Source of the DNA: Bacillota bacterium
Lineage (GTDB): Bacteria > Bacillota > Clostridia > Acetivibrionales > DTU013
Direction: 5' to 3'
Assembly (NCBI GenBank): GCA_023418915.1
Contig: JAEZYU010000080.1
Coordinates: 1 to 34,044 of the forward strand
Length of the DNA stretch: 34,044 nucleotides
Part shown: positions 16,915-25,495 of the stretch, piece by piece
Position numbering within the stretch: position 1 is the first letter of the stretch
Layout: every line of letters starts with the position of its first letter
Translations under genes and position numbers: made by a program
The notes under the pieces: model-generated
Seen by the model: only the letters and a program-made list of their open reading frames with translations
Databases searched by the model: none
What the model was told of the DNA's origin: nothing

Positions 16915-17015
16915 TGGGGCTCATGCATGCCGCTAATTTTTCACTAAGCCTACGCAATCAGATACTCACGCGATTTGGTAGATACTCATGGGGTATTAGT
17001 TTATGTAGAGGCTAT

Positions 17016-17366
17016 AACCACAATTTTTGCTCAAAAATTCAACTTTGGAGAGAATTTATGTTACATAATACCGAAATGCTTGTTATTATCACATAAAACA
17101 CTTATTATTATGAAGTTATTACAAAAAAATTCTCACCTTACTTGAAATTATGAGCAACTGGAGATGCTTATTGCAAGAAGGCTGCAGAAGATATGTTCAT
17201 ACCGATTTCTTTCGATTATATGAAAGAAAATATCTGAGAGGCAAATCGGTACCCGCCACATTGCGTTTTTCAACCCGAAGGGTTTGAAAGGAGGTATTAG
17301 TGTTTTTCAACCCGAAGGGTTTGAAAAGACATTAGGACGTGGGGGCATCTATCGCCTTATTATTTC
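17016..17366 (+). repeat. Hairpin-array element, copy B (2 units, with 5' module)
   Basis: The 5' module (about 17016-17190) includes GCTCAAAAATTCAACTTTGG at 17029 and CTTACTTGAAATTATGAGCA further on, and matches the module of copy C closely. The core follows: GAAGATATGTTCATACCG, the first hairpin TTTCTTTC (17206-17213) with GAAAGAAA (17222-17229), GGTACCCGCC, then two 37-nt units with GCG/GTG at 17263 and 17300, each CAACCC-GAA-GGGTTTG. It ends GTGGGGGCATC then TATCGCC. The closing stem is weaker here than in copies C and D. Confidence 0.87.
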
Positions 17367-17437
17367 TCATGAATTTCAAATGGTAAAAGTGGAATTTATT
17401 TTTCTCTTAAGCCACACAAACTTCACTATTTTTTCTC

Positions 17438-17466
17438 TTGACTTTTTAGCTATTCGCCTATAGAAT
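17438..17466 (+). promoter_or_regulatory. Sigma-A promoter of the tRNA-Glu/Asp/Thr cluster
   Basis: TTGACT at 17438-17443 and TAGAAT at 17461-17466, spaced 17 nt, 33 nt before tRNA-Glu. Confidence 0.75.
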
Positions 17467-17499
17467 ATTTTTTGTCGGCTCTGTCGACAAAACAAACGT

Positions 17500-17574
17500 G
17501 GCCCATTGGTCAAGCGGTTAAGACACCGCCCTTTCACGGCGGTAACAGGGGTTCGAGTCCCCTATGGGTCACCA
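17500..17574 (+). tRNA. tRNA-Glu (TTC anticodon)
   Basis: Acceptor stem GGCCCAT pairs with ATGGGTC; the anticodon arm is CCGCC-CTTTCAC-GGCGG. CCA is encoded at 17572-17574. Confidence 0.96.
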
Positions 17575-17710
17575 GGATAACAGAGTGCAAGAGGGAATCG
17601 GACCCGAGAGGGCATGAGCGTAAAGAAAAATGCACGGCATTTTTTAGCGAGTGCGTATGGCTCGCCGGGGAGCAAAAGAGCCATGCGAGCAGCACAGCAA
17701 GGCTGGGCGG

Positions 17711-17736
17711 TCGAGTCCCCTATGGGTCACCAGGAG
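17711..17736 (+). repeat. Duplicate of the tRNA-Glu 3' end
   Basis: The sequence TCGAGTCCCCTATGGGTC plus ACCAGGA repeats the T-arm and acceptor end of tRNA-Glu (17553-17577), 159 nt downstream, with no matching 5' half. The spacer 17578-17710 has a 7-bp or longer hairpin (ATGGCTC with GAGCCAT near 17665-17692) and AGAGGGAATCGGACC, which resembles an inverted T-arm and recurs near 17860. This could be a decayed second tRNA or an attachment-site-like direct repeat. Confidence 0.75.
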
Positions 17737-17770
17737 TTTTATTAGAGTTTGGTAGTATTATACAATATTT

Positions 17771-17847
17771 GGCCCGGTAGTTCAGTTGGTTAGAACGCTA
17801 GCCTGTCACGCTAGAGGTCGAGGGTTCGAGTCCCTTCCGGGTCGCCA
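17771..17847 (+). tRNA. tRNA-Asp (GTC anticodon)
   Basis: Acceptor stem GGCCCGG pairs with CCGGGTC; anticodon loop CTGTCAC between CTAGC and GCTAG. G discriminator and encoded CCA (17845-17847). Confidence 0.96.
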
Positions 17848-17890
17848 AGTATCAAGATTAAGAGGGAATCGAACCATCAAGAAAAAATTT

Positions 17891-17966
17891 GCTGGTGTAG
17901 CTCAGTTGGTAGAGCAGCTGATTTGTAATCAGCAGGTCGGGGGTTCAAGTCCGTCCACCAGCTCCA
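17891..17966 (+). tRNA. tRNA-Thr (TGT anticodon)
   Basis: Acceptor stem GCTGGTG pairs with CACCAGC; anticodon loop TTTGTAA between CTGAT and ATCAG. Encoded CCA at 17964-17966. Last gene of the Glu-Asp-Thr cluster. Confidence 0.96.
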
Positions 17967-17972
17967 GAAAAA

Positions 17973-17995
17973 TCCGCTAAGAAGCGGGTTTTTTT
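17973..17995 (+). terminator. Terminator after the tRNA cluster
   Basis: CCGCT (17974-17978) pairs with AGCGG (17983-17987), followed by a T run. The stem is short but the position is right. Confidence 0.75.
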
Positions 17996-18375
17996 GTATA
18001 GAGTGATGCGCAATGGACTTGAAACAGGGGGACATATCACAGTAACCAAGGGGGCATATCTCAGCGATGGACTTTGTAGATGTGTCTCCATTACATAATT
18101 ATTTGAGTATTTTGTAGATATAGGTTGCAAAATTGGATAATATTTGTTATTTTGTATATATGCCACTAGCTGTTCAAGACGAATTTTTGCGGAACTTAGT
18201 GAATCCACTATATTGAAATTCCTTTGAATAAGCATTATTATAGTAATTGGGGCTTTGATAATCCTACTTGAAGATAAACACATTTCCAATTTGCATATGA
18301 TACTGTTTCATAAAGAATCAAAATGTTTTAATCATAAATATTTTACAATCCAATAACAGAAAGGAGCTTTTGAGA
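17996..18375. other. Non-coding region before the acyl-CoA synthetase gene
   Basis: About 380 nt. The only pattern seen is a loose pair, GGGGGACATATCACAG and GGGGGCATATCTCAG, about 27 nt apart near 18027-18065. No promoter of clear quality was found. Confidence 0.35.
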
Positions 18376-20085
18376 ATGGCGTATTCAAACTATCCATTAT
18401 ACGAAACAACTGTCTTTGAAGATTTTAGAGTTATGACAGAAAATGTAGCTAAGAAATATCCTGACAGAATTGCATTTTCTTACAAAAAAAGTCCAAAAGA
18501 TAAAGATACAGTGAAAGTTACATATGCAGAAGCCAGAGACTACATACGCCACATGGGAACCGAGCTTATTCATATGGGATTGAGCAACAAGCATGTTGCG
18601 CTGATCGGAGAGAGTTCCTATAAATGGATATGCTCGTATTTTTGCCTGATGTCGATAGGAGCTGTAGTTGTACCGATCGATAAGGATCTGCCTGTAGATG
18701 AGATCGCAGGTATACTGAATTTTTCAGACTGTGAATTTATTGTCTATAGCAAGCATACCGAGGGAAAGCTCCAGCAAATAAAGGGCAAAACACTAAAGGT
18801 CAATACATATATATGCATGAGTAAGGCTAAGATAGACGGGGCAGTCGAACTTTTTGACATTGTAGCGAAGGGCAGAGAGCGTTATAAAAATGGTGATAAT
18901 ATTTATTACAGCAATAAGCTTGACAGAGACCGTCTTGCCACCATTGTCTTCACGTCAGGAACCACAGGCAAGGGAAAGGGAGTAATGCTGTCTCAGAAAA
19001 ACATCGTATCTGATATGACACAGGGGATGTATCTGTTTGCAATAACTCCAAAAACCATGAATGTTTTACCGCCTCATCACACATTCGGTTCGACAGTGAA
19101 TTTTGTAGGACATTATTCACAGGGCTCTGAGATATATATTTCAAGTGGACTCAAATATATTGCCGAGGAAATCAAAGAGCAGCAGCCATCGCATCTGGTG
19201 CTTGTACCACTGTTTGTTGAAACACTGTATAAAAAAATGTGGCAAGGCGCTGAAAAGGCCGGCCGTGCTAAGACGCTTCGCCAGTTAATCAAGATAAGCG
19301 ATTTTTTAAGGAAATGCGGCATCGATGTACGCAGAAAGCTTTTTAGTAGTGTGTTGGATGCTTTTGGTGGAAAGCTTGAATTGATAATTTGCGGAGGAGC
19401 CTATTTGAACCAGGAAATCATCGATACATTTGAATCTTTAGGCATCACAGTTTTGAATGGATACGGTATTACGGAATGCTCACCGCTGATATCCTGCAAC
19501 AGGAATAAATACAAGAAAAAAGGCAGCGTCGGTGTACCGATACTCGGCGAAACAGTGAAGATCAAGGATCCTGATGCTAATGGCGAGGGTGAGATATGTG
19601 TCAAAGGGCCCAATGTAATGATGGGCTATTACAAGGATACGGAAGCTACCGAAGCAGCTTTTGATGATGAGGGATATTTCAAAACCGGTGATTATGGAAG
19701 GCTGGACGAAGACGGTTGGCTGTATATTACCGGCAGACTGAAAAATCTGATAATACTCAGCAACGGAAAGAATGTTTATCCCGAGGAGATCGAAGCTGAG
19801 ATTTCAAAGGTATTTGGAGTCAATGAATGTATAGTATATGCGGGTGAAAGCAGATCTCAGCAGAGCAAGGAAGTGATAGTCGCTGAAATCTATCCGGATT
19901 TAGATACTTTGCGGGATAAAGGGATACATGATGTTCAGGAGTATTTTGAGGAAGAGATAAAAAGGATAAACAGCAGGATGGTATCATATAAAGCTGTAAA
20001 AAAGATCAAAATACGAGAAGAGGAATTCCAAAAAAACACATCAAAAAAGATATTGCGTTTCGCTATAGATAAGGCTATCGACTAG
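18376..20085 (+). CDS. AMP-forming long-chain acyl-CoA synthetase
   Basis: Adenylate-forming enzyme that activates a carboxylic acid with ATP and transfers it to CoA, most likely a fatty acid ligase. Motifs: the phosphate loop VFTSGTTGKGKG near residue 191, NGYGITECSPLISCN (A5), the hinge region YFKTGDYGRLDEDGWLYITGR, and the C-terminal LSNGKNVYPEEIE. Length is 569 aa. The start ATG 18376 has AAAGGAG at ideal spacing; an upstream in-frame TTG (18370) is less likely. Transcribed alone as far as can be seen. The acid substrate cannot be told from the sequence. Confidence 0.87.
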   Translation: MAYSNYPLYETTVFEDFRVMTENVAKKYPDRIAFSYKKSPKDKDTVKVTYAEARDYIRHMGTELIHMGLSNKHVALIGESSYKWICSYFCLMSIGAVVVPIDKDLPVDEIAGILNFSDCEFIVYSKHTEGKLQQIKGKTLKVNTYICMSKAKIDGAVELFDIVAKGRERYKNGDNIYYSNKLDRDRLATIVFTSGTTGKGKGVMLSQKNIVSDMTQGMYLFAITPKTMNVLPPHHTFGSTVNFVGHYSQGSEIYISSGLKYIAEEIKEQQPSHLVLVPLFVETLYKKMWQGAEKAGRAKTLRQLIKISDFLRKCGIDVRRKLFSSVLDAFGGKLELIICGGAYLNQEIIDTFESLGITVLNGYGITECSPLISCNRNKYKKKGSVGVPILGETVKIKDPDANGEGEICVKGPNVMMGYYKDTEATEAAFDDEGYFKTGDYGRLDEDGWLYITGRLKNLIILSNGKNVYPEEIEAEISKVFGVNECIVYAGESRSQQSKEVIVAEIYPDLDTLRDKGIHDVQEYFEEEIKRINSRMVSYKAVKKIKIREEEFQKNTSKKILRFAIDKAID

Positions 20086-20125
20086 ATAACGATCATGGTT
20101 AACACTCAAAGATAGCTTATAGACA

Positions 20126-20155
20126 GGAGCAGGGCTTGAAGCTTTGCTCCTTCTT
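20126..20155 (+). terminator. Possible terminator after the acyl-CoA synthetase gene
   Basis: GGAGCA (20126-20131) pairs with TGCTCC (20145-20150), with further pairing inside the loop; the following TTCTT is a weak T run. The rest of 20156-20335 has nothing recognised. Confidence 0.45.
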
Positions 20156-20335
20156 AATGTCCAAAGCAAGATTATAGTATTTCGAGTGGAACACAATAGA
20201 ACAAATATCAAAATGTTGCGTTCGCCCATGTAAAGGATGGTCAAGTCGTAAAAACAGGATCTTGGATCATTCAGATCCATGGGGTTGACGCCATACCGAG
20301 AATGAAACAGGATAAAAAAACATATTGCATCACAC

Positions 20336-20365
20336 TTGACAGAGCTATGTGCTGTAATGTATTAT
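20336..20365 (+). promoter_or_regulatory. Sigma-A promoter of tRNA-Tyr
   Basis: TTGACA at 20336-20341 and TATTAT at 20360-20365, 18-nt spacer, about 38 nt before the tRNA. Confidence 0.78.
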
Positions 20366-20403
20366 ATATCTTGCGCCGGTCAATGAGGCGCCGATTTTAT
20401 TAT

Positions 20404-20488
20404 GGAGGGGTTCCCGAGTGGCCAAAGGGGGCAGACTGTAAATCTGTTGTCAGTGACTTCGATGGTTCGAATCCATCTCCCTCCACCA
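20404..20488 (+). tRNA. tRNA-Tyr (GTA anticodon)
   Basis: An 85-nt class II tRNA with a long variable arm. Acceptor GGAGGGG pairs with TCCCTCC; anticodon loop CTGTAAA between CAGA and TCTG. Encoded CCA at 20486-20488. Confidence 0.95.
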
Positions 20489-20489
20489 A

Positions 20490-20536
20490 AAAGCCATGTA
20501 TAGCTGAAGAACATCGGTATACAGGGCTTTTTCTAT
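20490..20536 (+). terminator. Terminator after tRNA-Tyr
   Basis: AGCCATGTATA pairs with TATACAGGGCT (one mismatch) around a 15-nt loop, ending in a T run. Confidence 0.8.
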
Positions 20537-20537
20537 T

Positions 20538-20635
20538 CATAAGTACCGATTCATAAGCAGCGACGCATAATTGCTAACACATAAGTACCGATTCATAAGT
20601 GCTGACGCATAAGCAGCGACGCATAAGTAATGACT
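20538..20635 (+). repeat. Seven 14-bp tandem repeats
   Basis: Seven 14-nt units, each starting CATAA: CATAAGTACCGATT, CATAAGCAGCGACG and variants, from 20538 to 20635. The order suggests an earlier 42-nt block that duplicated. They lie between the tRNA-Tyr terminator and the convergent gtrA-like gene. Confidence 0.9.
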
Positions 20636-20669
20636 CATATTCGTCTGATAACCAGCACCAGAAACTGTA

Positions 20670-21108
20670 TTATTTGTAAATTACTTTTTTATACAGTACA
20701 AAATTCCAGCTTACCACAGCGCCTATCGAGAACACCTTGGCCAGCAAATACTGTATTTGGAGCATATCTGTCAATAGATACATAATAAGATCGGATACAA
20801 CGATGTTAAAAACAAAAAGGGCAAGGTACATTGGCAGCTGCTTGCTGAGCTTCATTTTTGATTTGAACGCCCACAATCTGTTCATAAGAAAATTGAACCA
20901 GAACACGATAGAAAGCGCAGCTGTATTGGCTGCTATAACAGATAAGCCTGCGATACCTCTGAATACATAAAGCAGTGTAAATTCGAAACCTGCACTGGAA
21001 AATCCGGTAACGAGATAACGGGTTATTTGCCCGAGAGAACCGTTTTCAAGCAGGCCAGAAAGCAATTTTGATTTTTTCAGCTTCTCATTAAGGGCGTTTT
21101 GCTCCATG
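20670..21108 (-). CDS. GtrA family membrane protein
   Basis: A 145-aa polytopic protein of the GtrA family, small four-helix proteins linked to moving lipid-linked sugars (polyprenyl-phosphate-glucose flipping) or to surface polysaccharide work. It shows the family signature: QITRYLVTGFSSAGFEF, then four hydrophobic helices with WFNFLMNRLWAFK between helices 2 and 3. The start at ATG 21108 (MEQNALNEKL) is preferred; the frame extends to TTG 21161, but that part is encoded by the 32-33-bp repeats, which likely form the leader. GGAG lies 11 nt before the ATG. No glycosyltransferase partner is adjacent. Confidence 0.82.
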
Positions 21109-21110
21109 AT

Positions 21111-21303
21111 CCTTTTGGTCTCCTTCAATACCCGTGATACAATCCTTTTGGACTCCCTCAATACCGTGATACAATCCTTTTGGACTCCCTCAATACCGTG
21201 ATATAATCCTTTTGGACTCCCTCAATACCGTGATATAATCCTTTTGGTCTCCTTCAATACCGTGATACAATCCTTTTGGACTCCCTCAATACCCGTGTAC
21301 AAC
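21111..21303. repeat. Six 32-33-bp tandem repeats upstream of the gtrA-like gene
   Basis: Units begin with CCTTTTGG at 21111, 21144, 21176, 21208, 21240 and 21272. The first step is 33 bp, the others 32. On the plus strand several units hold TTGGAC, 16 nt, then TATAAT or TACAAT (for example 21180-21185 and 21202-21207), a promoter-like layout pointing away from gtrA. On the minus strand each holds GAGGGAGTCC or GAAGGAGACC, a ribosome-site-like word; the last one serves gtrA. Confidence 0.92.
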
Positions 21304-21306
21304 CAA

Positions 21307-21351
21307 AATGCAGCTGTATCACAATACAGATAAATGCAATACAGCTGCATT
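21307..21351. repeat. 13-bp perfect inverted repeat
   Basis: AATGCAGCTGTAT (21307-21319) and ATACAGCTGCATT (21339-21351) with a 19-nt loop, directly beyond the 32-bp repeats. No T run follows on the plus strand. The remaining 21352-21620 has no gene I can support. Confidence 0.8.
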
Positions 21352-21620
21352 ATTGGAATTTGATCAAGTTCAACCTGTATTATATACCTATCAGCGGCAT
21401 TATGATGTTTTGTATTCTATTTTCCTAACAGTGACTTCACCCATGTCAATTCCTCCATTCACATGTAGTATTTTCCTTTTGATTATATATAATGCATGAA
21501 CTGATCTCAATATATCCTGATTATATATCGGAAATTGTCTTATGCGAATTAAAAATGACAGTGAACAAATAATAGATTTATACAGACATCTTGCTTGTTG
21601 ATGCTAATAATGAGGTAAAC

Positions 21621-22580
21621 ATGAGAGGAAACAGATCTTTTTTTATAGCTTCTTTAATTATGCTGTTGGTACTATCCGCGAACGGTATCTACATCATGCT
21701 GTACAATGGACAGAACATTTTGCACTATTCTCCAGAACCGATAAGTGATGGATATAGCGCAGGGTACGAAGCTGATACTATGCAGACAAATGAAGCAAAA
21801 GCTGATAAACAATTTGAAACAGATACTGGAATGGAGCCTGTCAACCTGATGCTGCTGGGTCTTGATCGGGATGAAACGCGCTGCGATGTGATCATGCTGT
21901 TCAATTTTGATCCTGATACCCCATCGCTGAATGTGCTCTCAATTGCAAGAGACACCAGGATCCACATCGGGAGCAGCTATAGAAAGGTTAATTCACTATA
22001 TTCCAGGGGTGGAGAAAAGCAGGTAGCTTCAGAGATTTCAAGGATCACCGGGCTCCCGGTGCATTACTATATTACTGCGGATTTCAGAGGCTTTCGGAAA
22101 ATCATCGACACGCTGGGTGGAGTCGAGTTTTATGTGCCGTTCAGAATGAATTATGATGACCCGACCCAGAACCTTCACATTCATCTCAGGAAGGGTATGC
22201 AGCTGCTTGATGGGAGAAAGGCGGAGCAGCTTGTCCGTTATAGAAAAGGGAATCACAGCGGACAGGGGTATATAGAGGGCGATATCGGCAGGATTAAGAT
22301 GCAGCAGGACTTTATTAGGGCTCTCATCGACCAGAAACTCAATCTCAGATATATGTCAAAAGCAAATGAAATTTTTGAAATTGTCAAGGACAATGTAAAA
22401 ACCAATATCACCATATCTGATATAGCCAGATATGCCGGCTATGCTGCAAAGGTCAGGGATGCTGATATAAAAACTTTCATTTTGCCGGGTGAAAGCCATA
22501 TGGCAGGGAATGTCTGGTGGTATATATATGATAGGAAGCAGACAGCTGAGCTGATCGCTGAGAACTTCAAACAGCCCTAG
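21621..22580 (+). CDS. LytR-CpsA-Psr (LCP) family cell wall ligase
   Basis: LCP proteins transfer undecaprenyl-linked wall polymers (teichoic acid-like or capsular glycans) onto peptidoglycan, outside the membrane. This 319-aa protein has a short cytoplasmic end, one membrane helix (SFFIASLIMLLVLSANGIYI), then the LCP domain: NLMLLGLDRDETRCDVIML, the arginine motif LSIARDTRI, and RYRKGNHSG...GDIGRIKMQQ, all typical. ATG 21621 has GAGGTAAAC before it; a TTG start ten codons earlier is less likely. A 41-43-nt repeat starts exactly at its stop codon. Confidence 0.9.
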   Translation: MRGNRSFFIASLIMLLVLSANGIYIMLYNGQNILHYSPEPISDGYSAGYEADTMQTNEAKADKQFETDTGMEPVNLMLLGLDRDETRCDVIMLFNFDPDTPSLNVLSIARDTRIHIGSSYRKVNSLYSRGGEKQVASEISRITGLPVHYYITADFRGFRKIIDTLGGVEFYVPFRMNYDDPTQNLHIHLRKGMQLLDGRKAEQLVRYRKGNHSGQGYIEGDIGRIKMQQDFIRALIDQKLNLRYMSKANEIFEIVKDNVKTNITISDIARYAGYAAKVRDADIKTFILPGESHMAGNVWWYIYDRKQTAELIAENFKQP

Positions 22581-22670
22581 CCAGGCGTAAAAAATGTGCT
22601 CTGATCTATATTAGTGTCTAGCCAGGCGTAAAATGCGACTCTGAGCATGGTTATTAGTGTCTGGTCGGGC
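22577..22670 (+). repeat. 41-43-nt tandem repeat starting at the LCP stop codon
   Basis: Unit 1 (22577-22617) and unit 2 (22618-22660) both start CTAGCCAGGCGTAAAA and end TTAGTGT; a third start is seen at 22661. The first unit contains the stop codon of the LCP gene. Confidence 0.85.
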
Positions 22671-23044
22671 AGAGCGAACTTGTAAATCACTCTTATCCGG
22701 ATGCAGTCAGGTAGATACTACCTATTATTGACTTTATGCAGTCGTAGTCAAACAGAGATTATTCATAACACTTCTAAAGCAGCTATACTCGGACGGATCT
22801 TGCAATCAATGCTCATATCTGGTTGTATCCGTGCAGAGCTTACTTATTAATGTACCTGTTCGGTCACAATCGAGCATAGCCTAGTTGCGATTTGAAAGCT
22901 CCCTGATACATGAGAAGAGGATGTCACTTATCGATTGAATTTTCATAATCACTCTGATATAGTTCTATTAGGAACAAAAAAGGAGTATCTCGTTGGTTTG
23001 ATGCCAACAGGCTGCATAAAACGCATTATAAACAGGAGATTTTA
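22671..23044 (+). other. Non-coding region before UPF0237
   Basis: About 370 nt with no gene. GGTAG-ATA-CTACC near 22711 is a small hairpin. The ribosome site CAGGAGA ends it. No known riboswitch was recognised. Confidence 0.35.
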
Positions 23045-23317
23045 ATGGAGAGAGCGGTAATAACAGTATTAGGCAAGGACAGGATCGGGATCATTGCGGC
23101 TGTAAGCAGGATCCTTGCGGAAAGCACTGTAAATATTCTGGACATATCACAAACACTTATGCAGGATGTATTTACGATGGTGATGCTCGTTGACATAACA
23201 GGTTCAAGTATCACCTTCAGTGAGCTGTCCGATAGGCTCGAAGCTGTTGGGAGCGAGTTGGGCCTTTATGTGAAGATCCAGCATGAAGAAATATTCAATT
23301 CGATGCACAGGATTTAG
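23045..23317 (+). CDS. ACT domain protein, UPF0237 family
   Basis: A 90-aa protein consisting of one ACT-type ligand-binding domain: RAVITVLGKDRIGIIAAVSRILAE, then NILDISQTLM and FTMVMLVDI, as in UPF0237. ACT domains usually bind amino acids; the ligand here is unknown. It is followed 53 nt later by its regular companion, the UPF0210 protein, a pairing conserved in many Firmicutes and archaea. Start ATG with CAGGAGA. Confidence 0.92.
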   Translation: MERAVITVLGKDRIGIIAAVSRILAESTVNILDISQTLMQDVFTMVMLVDITGSSITFSELSDRLEAVGSELGLYVKIQHEEIFNSMHRI

Positions 23318-23370
23318 TCAGAACGGCAAGCTTGCTGTTACATAGCTGTAGTGTCACAATGGAGGGATCT

Positions 23371-24729
23371 ATGCTCACAAAGTATGAAATACTTGAAACA
23401 TATAAAATGATACACGACGAGTACCTCGATATCAGAACGATCACAATGGGAATATCTCTGCGGGACTGCTGCCATCCTGACGGCGAAGTCTGCAGAAGAA
23501 AGATCTATGATAAGGTCACCACATACGCTAAGGACCTTGTGAAGATAGGCAGGGATATAGAGAAGGAGTATGGCATACCTATAATAAACAAAAGGATTTC
23601 GGTAACACCTGTGGCACTTGTGGCAGAAAGCTGTGAAGATGAGGATTATGTCAGCTTTGCGCATGTGATGGACAAGGCTGCTGAGGAGCTTGGTATAGAT
23701 TTTATCGGCGGATTTTCCACACTGGTTCACAAAGGCGCAACACCCGGCGACAGAAAGCTGATATCTTCAATACCTGAGGCTCTTGCTAACACAAAAAAGG
23801 TATGTGCATCAGTAAACACTGCGACTACTAAAGCCGGTATCAATATGGATGTGATAGCACAGATGGGCCGTGTGATAAAAAAAGCGGCGGGGCTTACCGC
23901 TGATCAGGGCGGCATGGCCTGCGCAAAACTGGTCGTTTTTGCCAATGCACCGGAGGATAATCCGTTCATGGCCGGAGCCTTCCATGGCATAGGCGAGCCT
24001 GATTGTGTGATAAATGTCGGAGTAAGCGGCCCTGGTGCAGTGAAGTGCGCACTTGAGAAGGTAAAAGGCGCAGACCTCAGCACTGTTGCGGAGGTAATAA
24101 AAAAGACTGCGTTTAAAATAACGAGGATGGGACAGCTTGTGGCACAGGAAGCATCAAAGCGGCTGAATGTACCCTTTGGGATAGTTGATCTGTCACTGGC
24201 TCCTACGCCTGCTGTGGGCGACAGTGTCGCATACATACTCGAGGAGATGGGGCTGGAAAAGTGCGGCACCCATGGGACGATAGCAGCGCTTGCACTATTG
24301 AACGATGCGGTCAAAAAAGGCGGTATAATGGCGTCATCTCATGTAGGCGGTCTCAGCGGAGCCTTCATACCCGTGAGCGAGGATGCCGGCATGATAGAAG
24401 CGGTACGAGATGGTGCTCTTTCTCTGGATATGCTCAAGGCTATGACTTGTGTTTGTTCTGTCGGCCTTGATATGATAGCGGTGCCCGGTGATACGTCAGC
24501 GGAAACGATATCGGCAATAATAGCTGATGAAATGGCAATTGGTGCAGTTAACAATAAAACCACTGCTGTAAGGATCATACCTGCCCCCGGAAAGTCAGCA
24601 GGAGATATGGTCGAATTTGGAGGCCTTCTTGGAACAGGACCTGTAATGCCTGTAAGCAAGTATTCAAGCAGTGAATTTATAAGCAGAGGCGGAAGAATAC
24701 CCGCACCTGTTATAAGCCTGAGAAATTGA
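23371..24729 (+). CDS. UPF0210 (PFL/DUF711) family protein
   Basis: A 452-aa protein of the UPF0210 family, related in fold to glycyl-radical enzymes but with no known reaction. Its start region (YEILETYKMIHDEYLDIRTITMGISLRDC) and glycine-rich core (FIGGFSTLVHKG, GADLSTVAEVIKKTAFKITRMGQLV) are typical. The start ATG 23371 is supported by GGAGGGATCT; the frame stays open to 23332. It forms a pair with the UPF0237 ACT protein and is followed at 18 nt by a glycerophosphodiesterase gene. Confidence 0.92.
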   Translation: MLTKYEILETYKMIHDEYLDIRTITMGISLRDCCHPDGEVCRRKIYDKVTTYAKDLVKIGRDIEKEYGIPIINKRISVTPVALVAESCEDEDYVSFAHVMDKAAEELGIDFIGGFSTLVHKGATPGDRKLISSIPEALANTKKVCASVNTATTKAGINMDVIAQMGRVIKKAAGLTADQGGMACAKLVVFANAPEDNPFMAGAFHGIGEPDCVINVGVSGPGAVKCALEKVKGADLSTVAEVIKKTAFKITRMGQLVAQEASKRLNVPFGIVDLSLAPTPAVGDSVAYILEEMGLEKCGTHGTIAALALLNDAVKKGGIMASSHVGGLSGAFIPVSEDAGMIEAVRDGALSLDMLKAMTCVCSVGLDMIAVPGDTSAETISAIIADEMAIGAVNNKTTAVRIIPAPGKSAGDMVEFGGLLGTGPVMPVSKYSSSEFISRGGRIPAPVISLRN

Positions 24730-24747
24730 TATAAATCGACAAAGGGG

Positions 24748-25494
24748 TTGAGGAACATCAATACACCATTGATCATTGCACACAGAGGAGCTTCAAAACA
24801 GGCGCCTGAAAACACGATGCCCGCATTTCAAAGAGCTTTGGAACTGGGAGCTGACGGTATCGAGCTTGATGTTCATCTAAGCTCGGACGGCAGCCTTGTG
24901 GTCACTCATGACGAAATGCTGGACAGGACCAGCAACGGCAAAGGATTGGTTAAGGACAGGACTCTTGAAGAGCTGAAGTCTCTTGACTTCGGGTCCTGGT
25001 TCTCACCTGACTTCAAGGATGAAAGGATACCGGAACTGGAGGATGTCCTATGGCTGTTGTCAGGCTGGGACGGCCTTCTCAATATTGAGATAAAGAATGG
25101 GCCGGTCTTTTACCCCGGAATTGAAAAAGCTGTGGCTGATGTGGTAAGGAAGTACAAGAGAACAAACCGAACCATTATTTCATCATTCAATCATTACAGT
25201 CTTGTGGAGATTCGAAAATGCGAGCCTGAAATAAAAACGGCCCCGCTATACATGGCAGGGATCTATGAACCCTGGGAATATGCACGCAGTATGGGAGCGG
25301 CAGCTATACACCCGCTTTTTTATAATATCGTTCCTGAAGTTATGATGGGGTGCAAAAAAAACAATATCATGGTCAATCCATTCACCGTGGATCAGCCTGA
25401 GCATATAAAAGCAATGGCAGCTGCCGGTGTAGACGGCATTATAACGAATGTCCCTGATATTGCACTGAAAATAGTGAAAGGAATGAGGGGTTAG
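24748..25494 (+). CDS. Glycerophosphodiester phosphodiesterase
   Basis: Hydrolyses glycerophosphodiesters, such as deacylated phospholipid head groups, to glycerol 3-phosphate and an alcohol. The active site pattern is complete: HRGASKQAPENT, GADGIELDVHLSSDG and VVTHDEMLDRT; a later GLLNIEIKN provides the further acidic residue. No signal peptide, so cytoplasmic. The start is awkward: TTG 24748 is the only usual codon before the conserved HRGA motif and has AAAGGGG directly abutting it. The MFS gene begins 1 nt after its stop, which implies coupling and a possible supply of substrate. Confidence 0.92.
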   Translation: MRNINTPLIIAHRGASKQAPENTMPAFQRALELGADGIELDVHLSSDGSLVVTHDEMLDRTSNGKGLVKDRTLEELKSLDFGSWFSPDFKDERIPELEDVLWLLSGWDGLLNIEIKNGPVFYPGIEKAVADVVRKYKRTNRTIISSFNHYSLVEIRKCEPEIKTAPLYMAGIYEPWEYARSMGAAAIHPLFYNIVPEVMMGCKKNNIMVNPFTVDQPEHIKAMAAAGVDGIITNVPDIALKIVKGMRG

Positions 25495-25495
25495 T

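Noticed and set aside
17472..17980. Reading frames across the tRNA cluster
   Set aside because: They translate tRNA genes and spacers; typical false predictions.
21111..21303. CRISPR array upstream of gtrA
   Set aside because: The 32-nt units follow each other directly with no spacers.
21308..21499. 63-aa frame before the LCP gene
   Set aside because: Starts inside the 13-bp inverted repeat and has no ribosome site or recognisable features.
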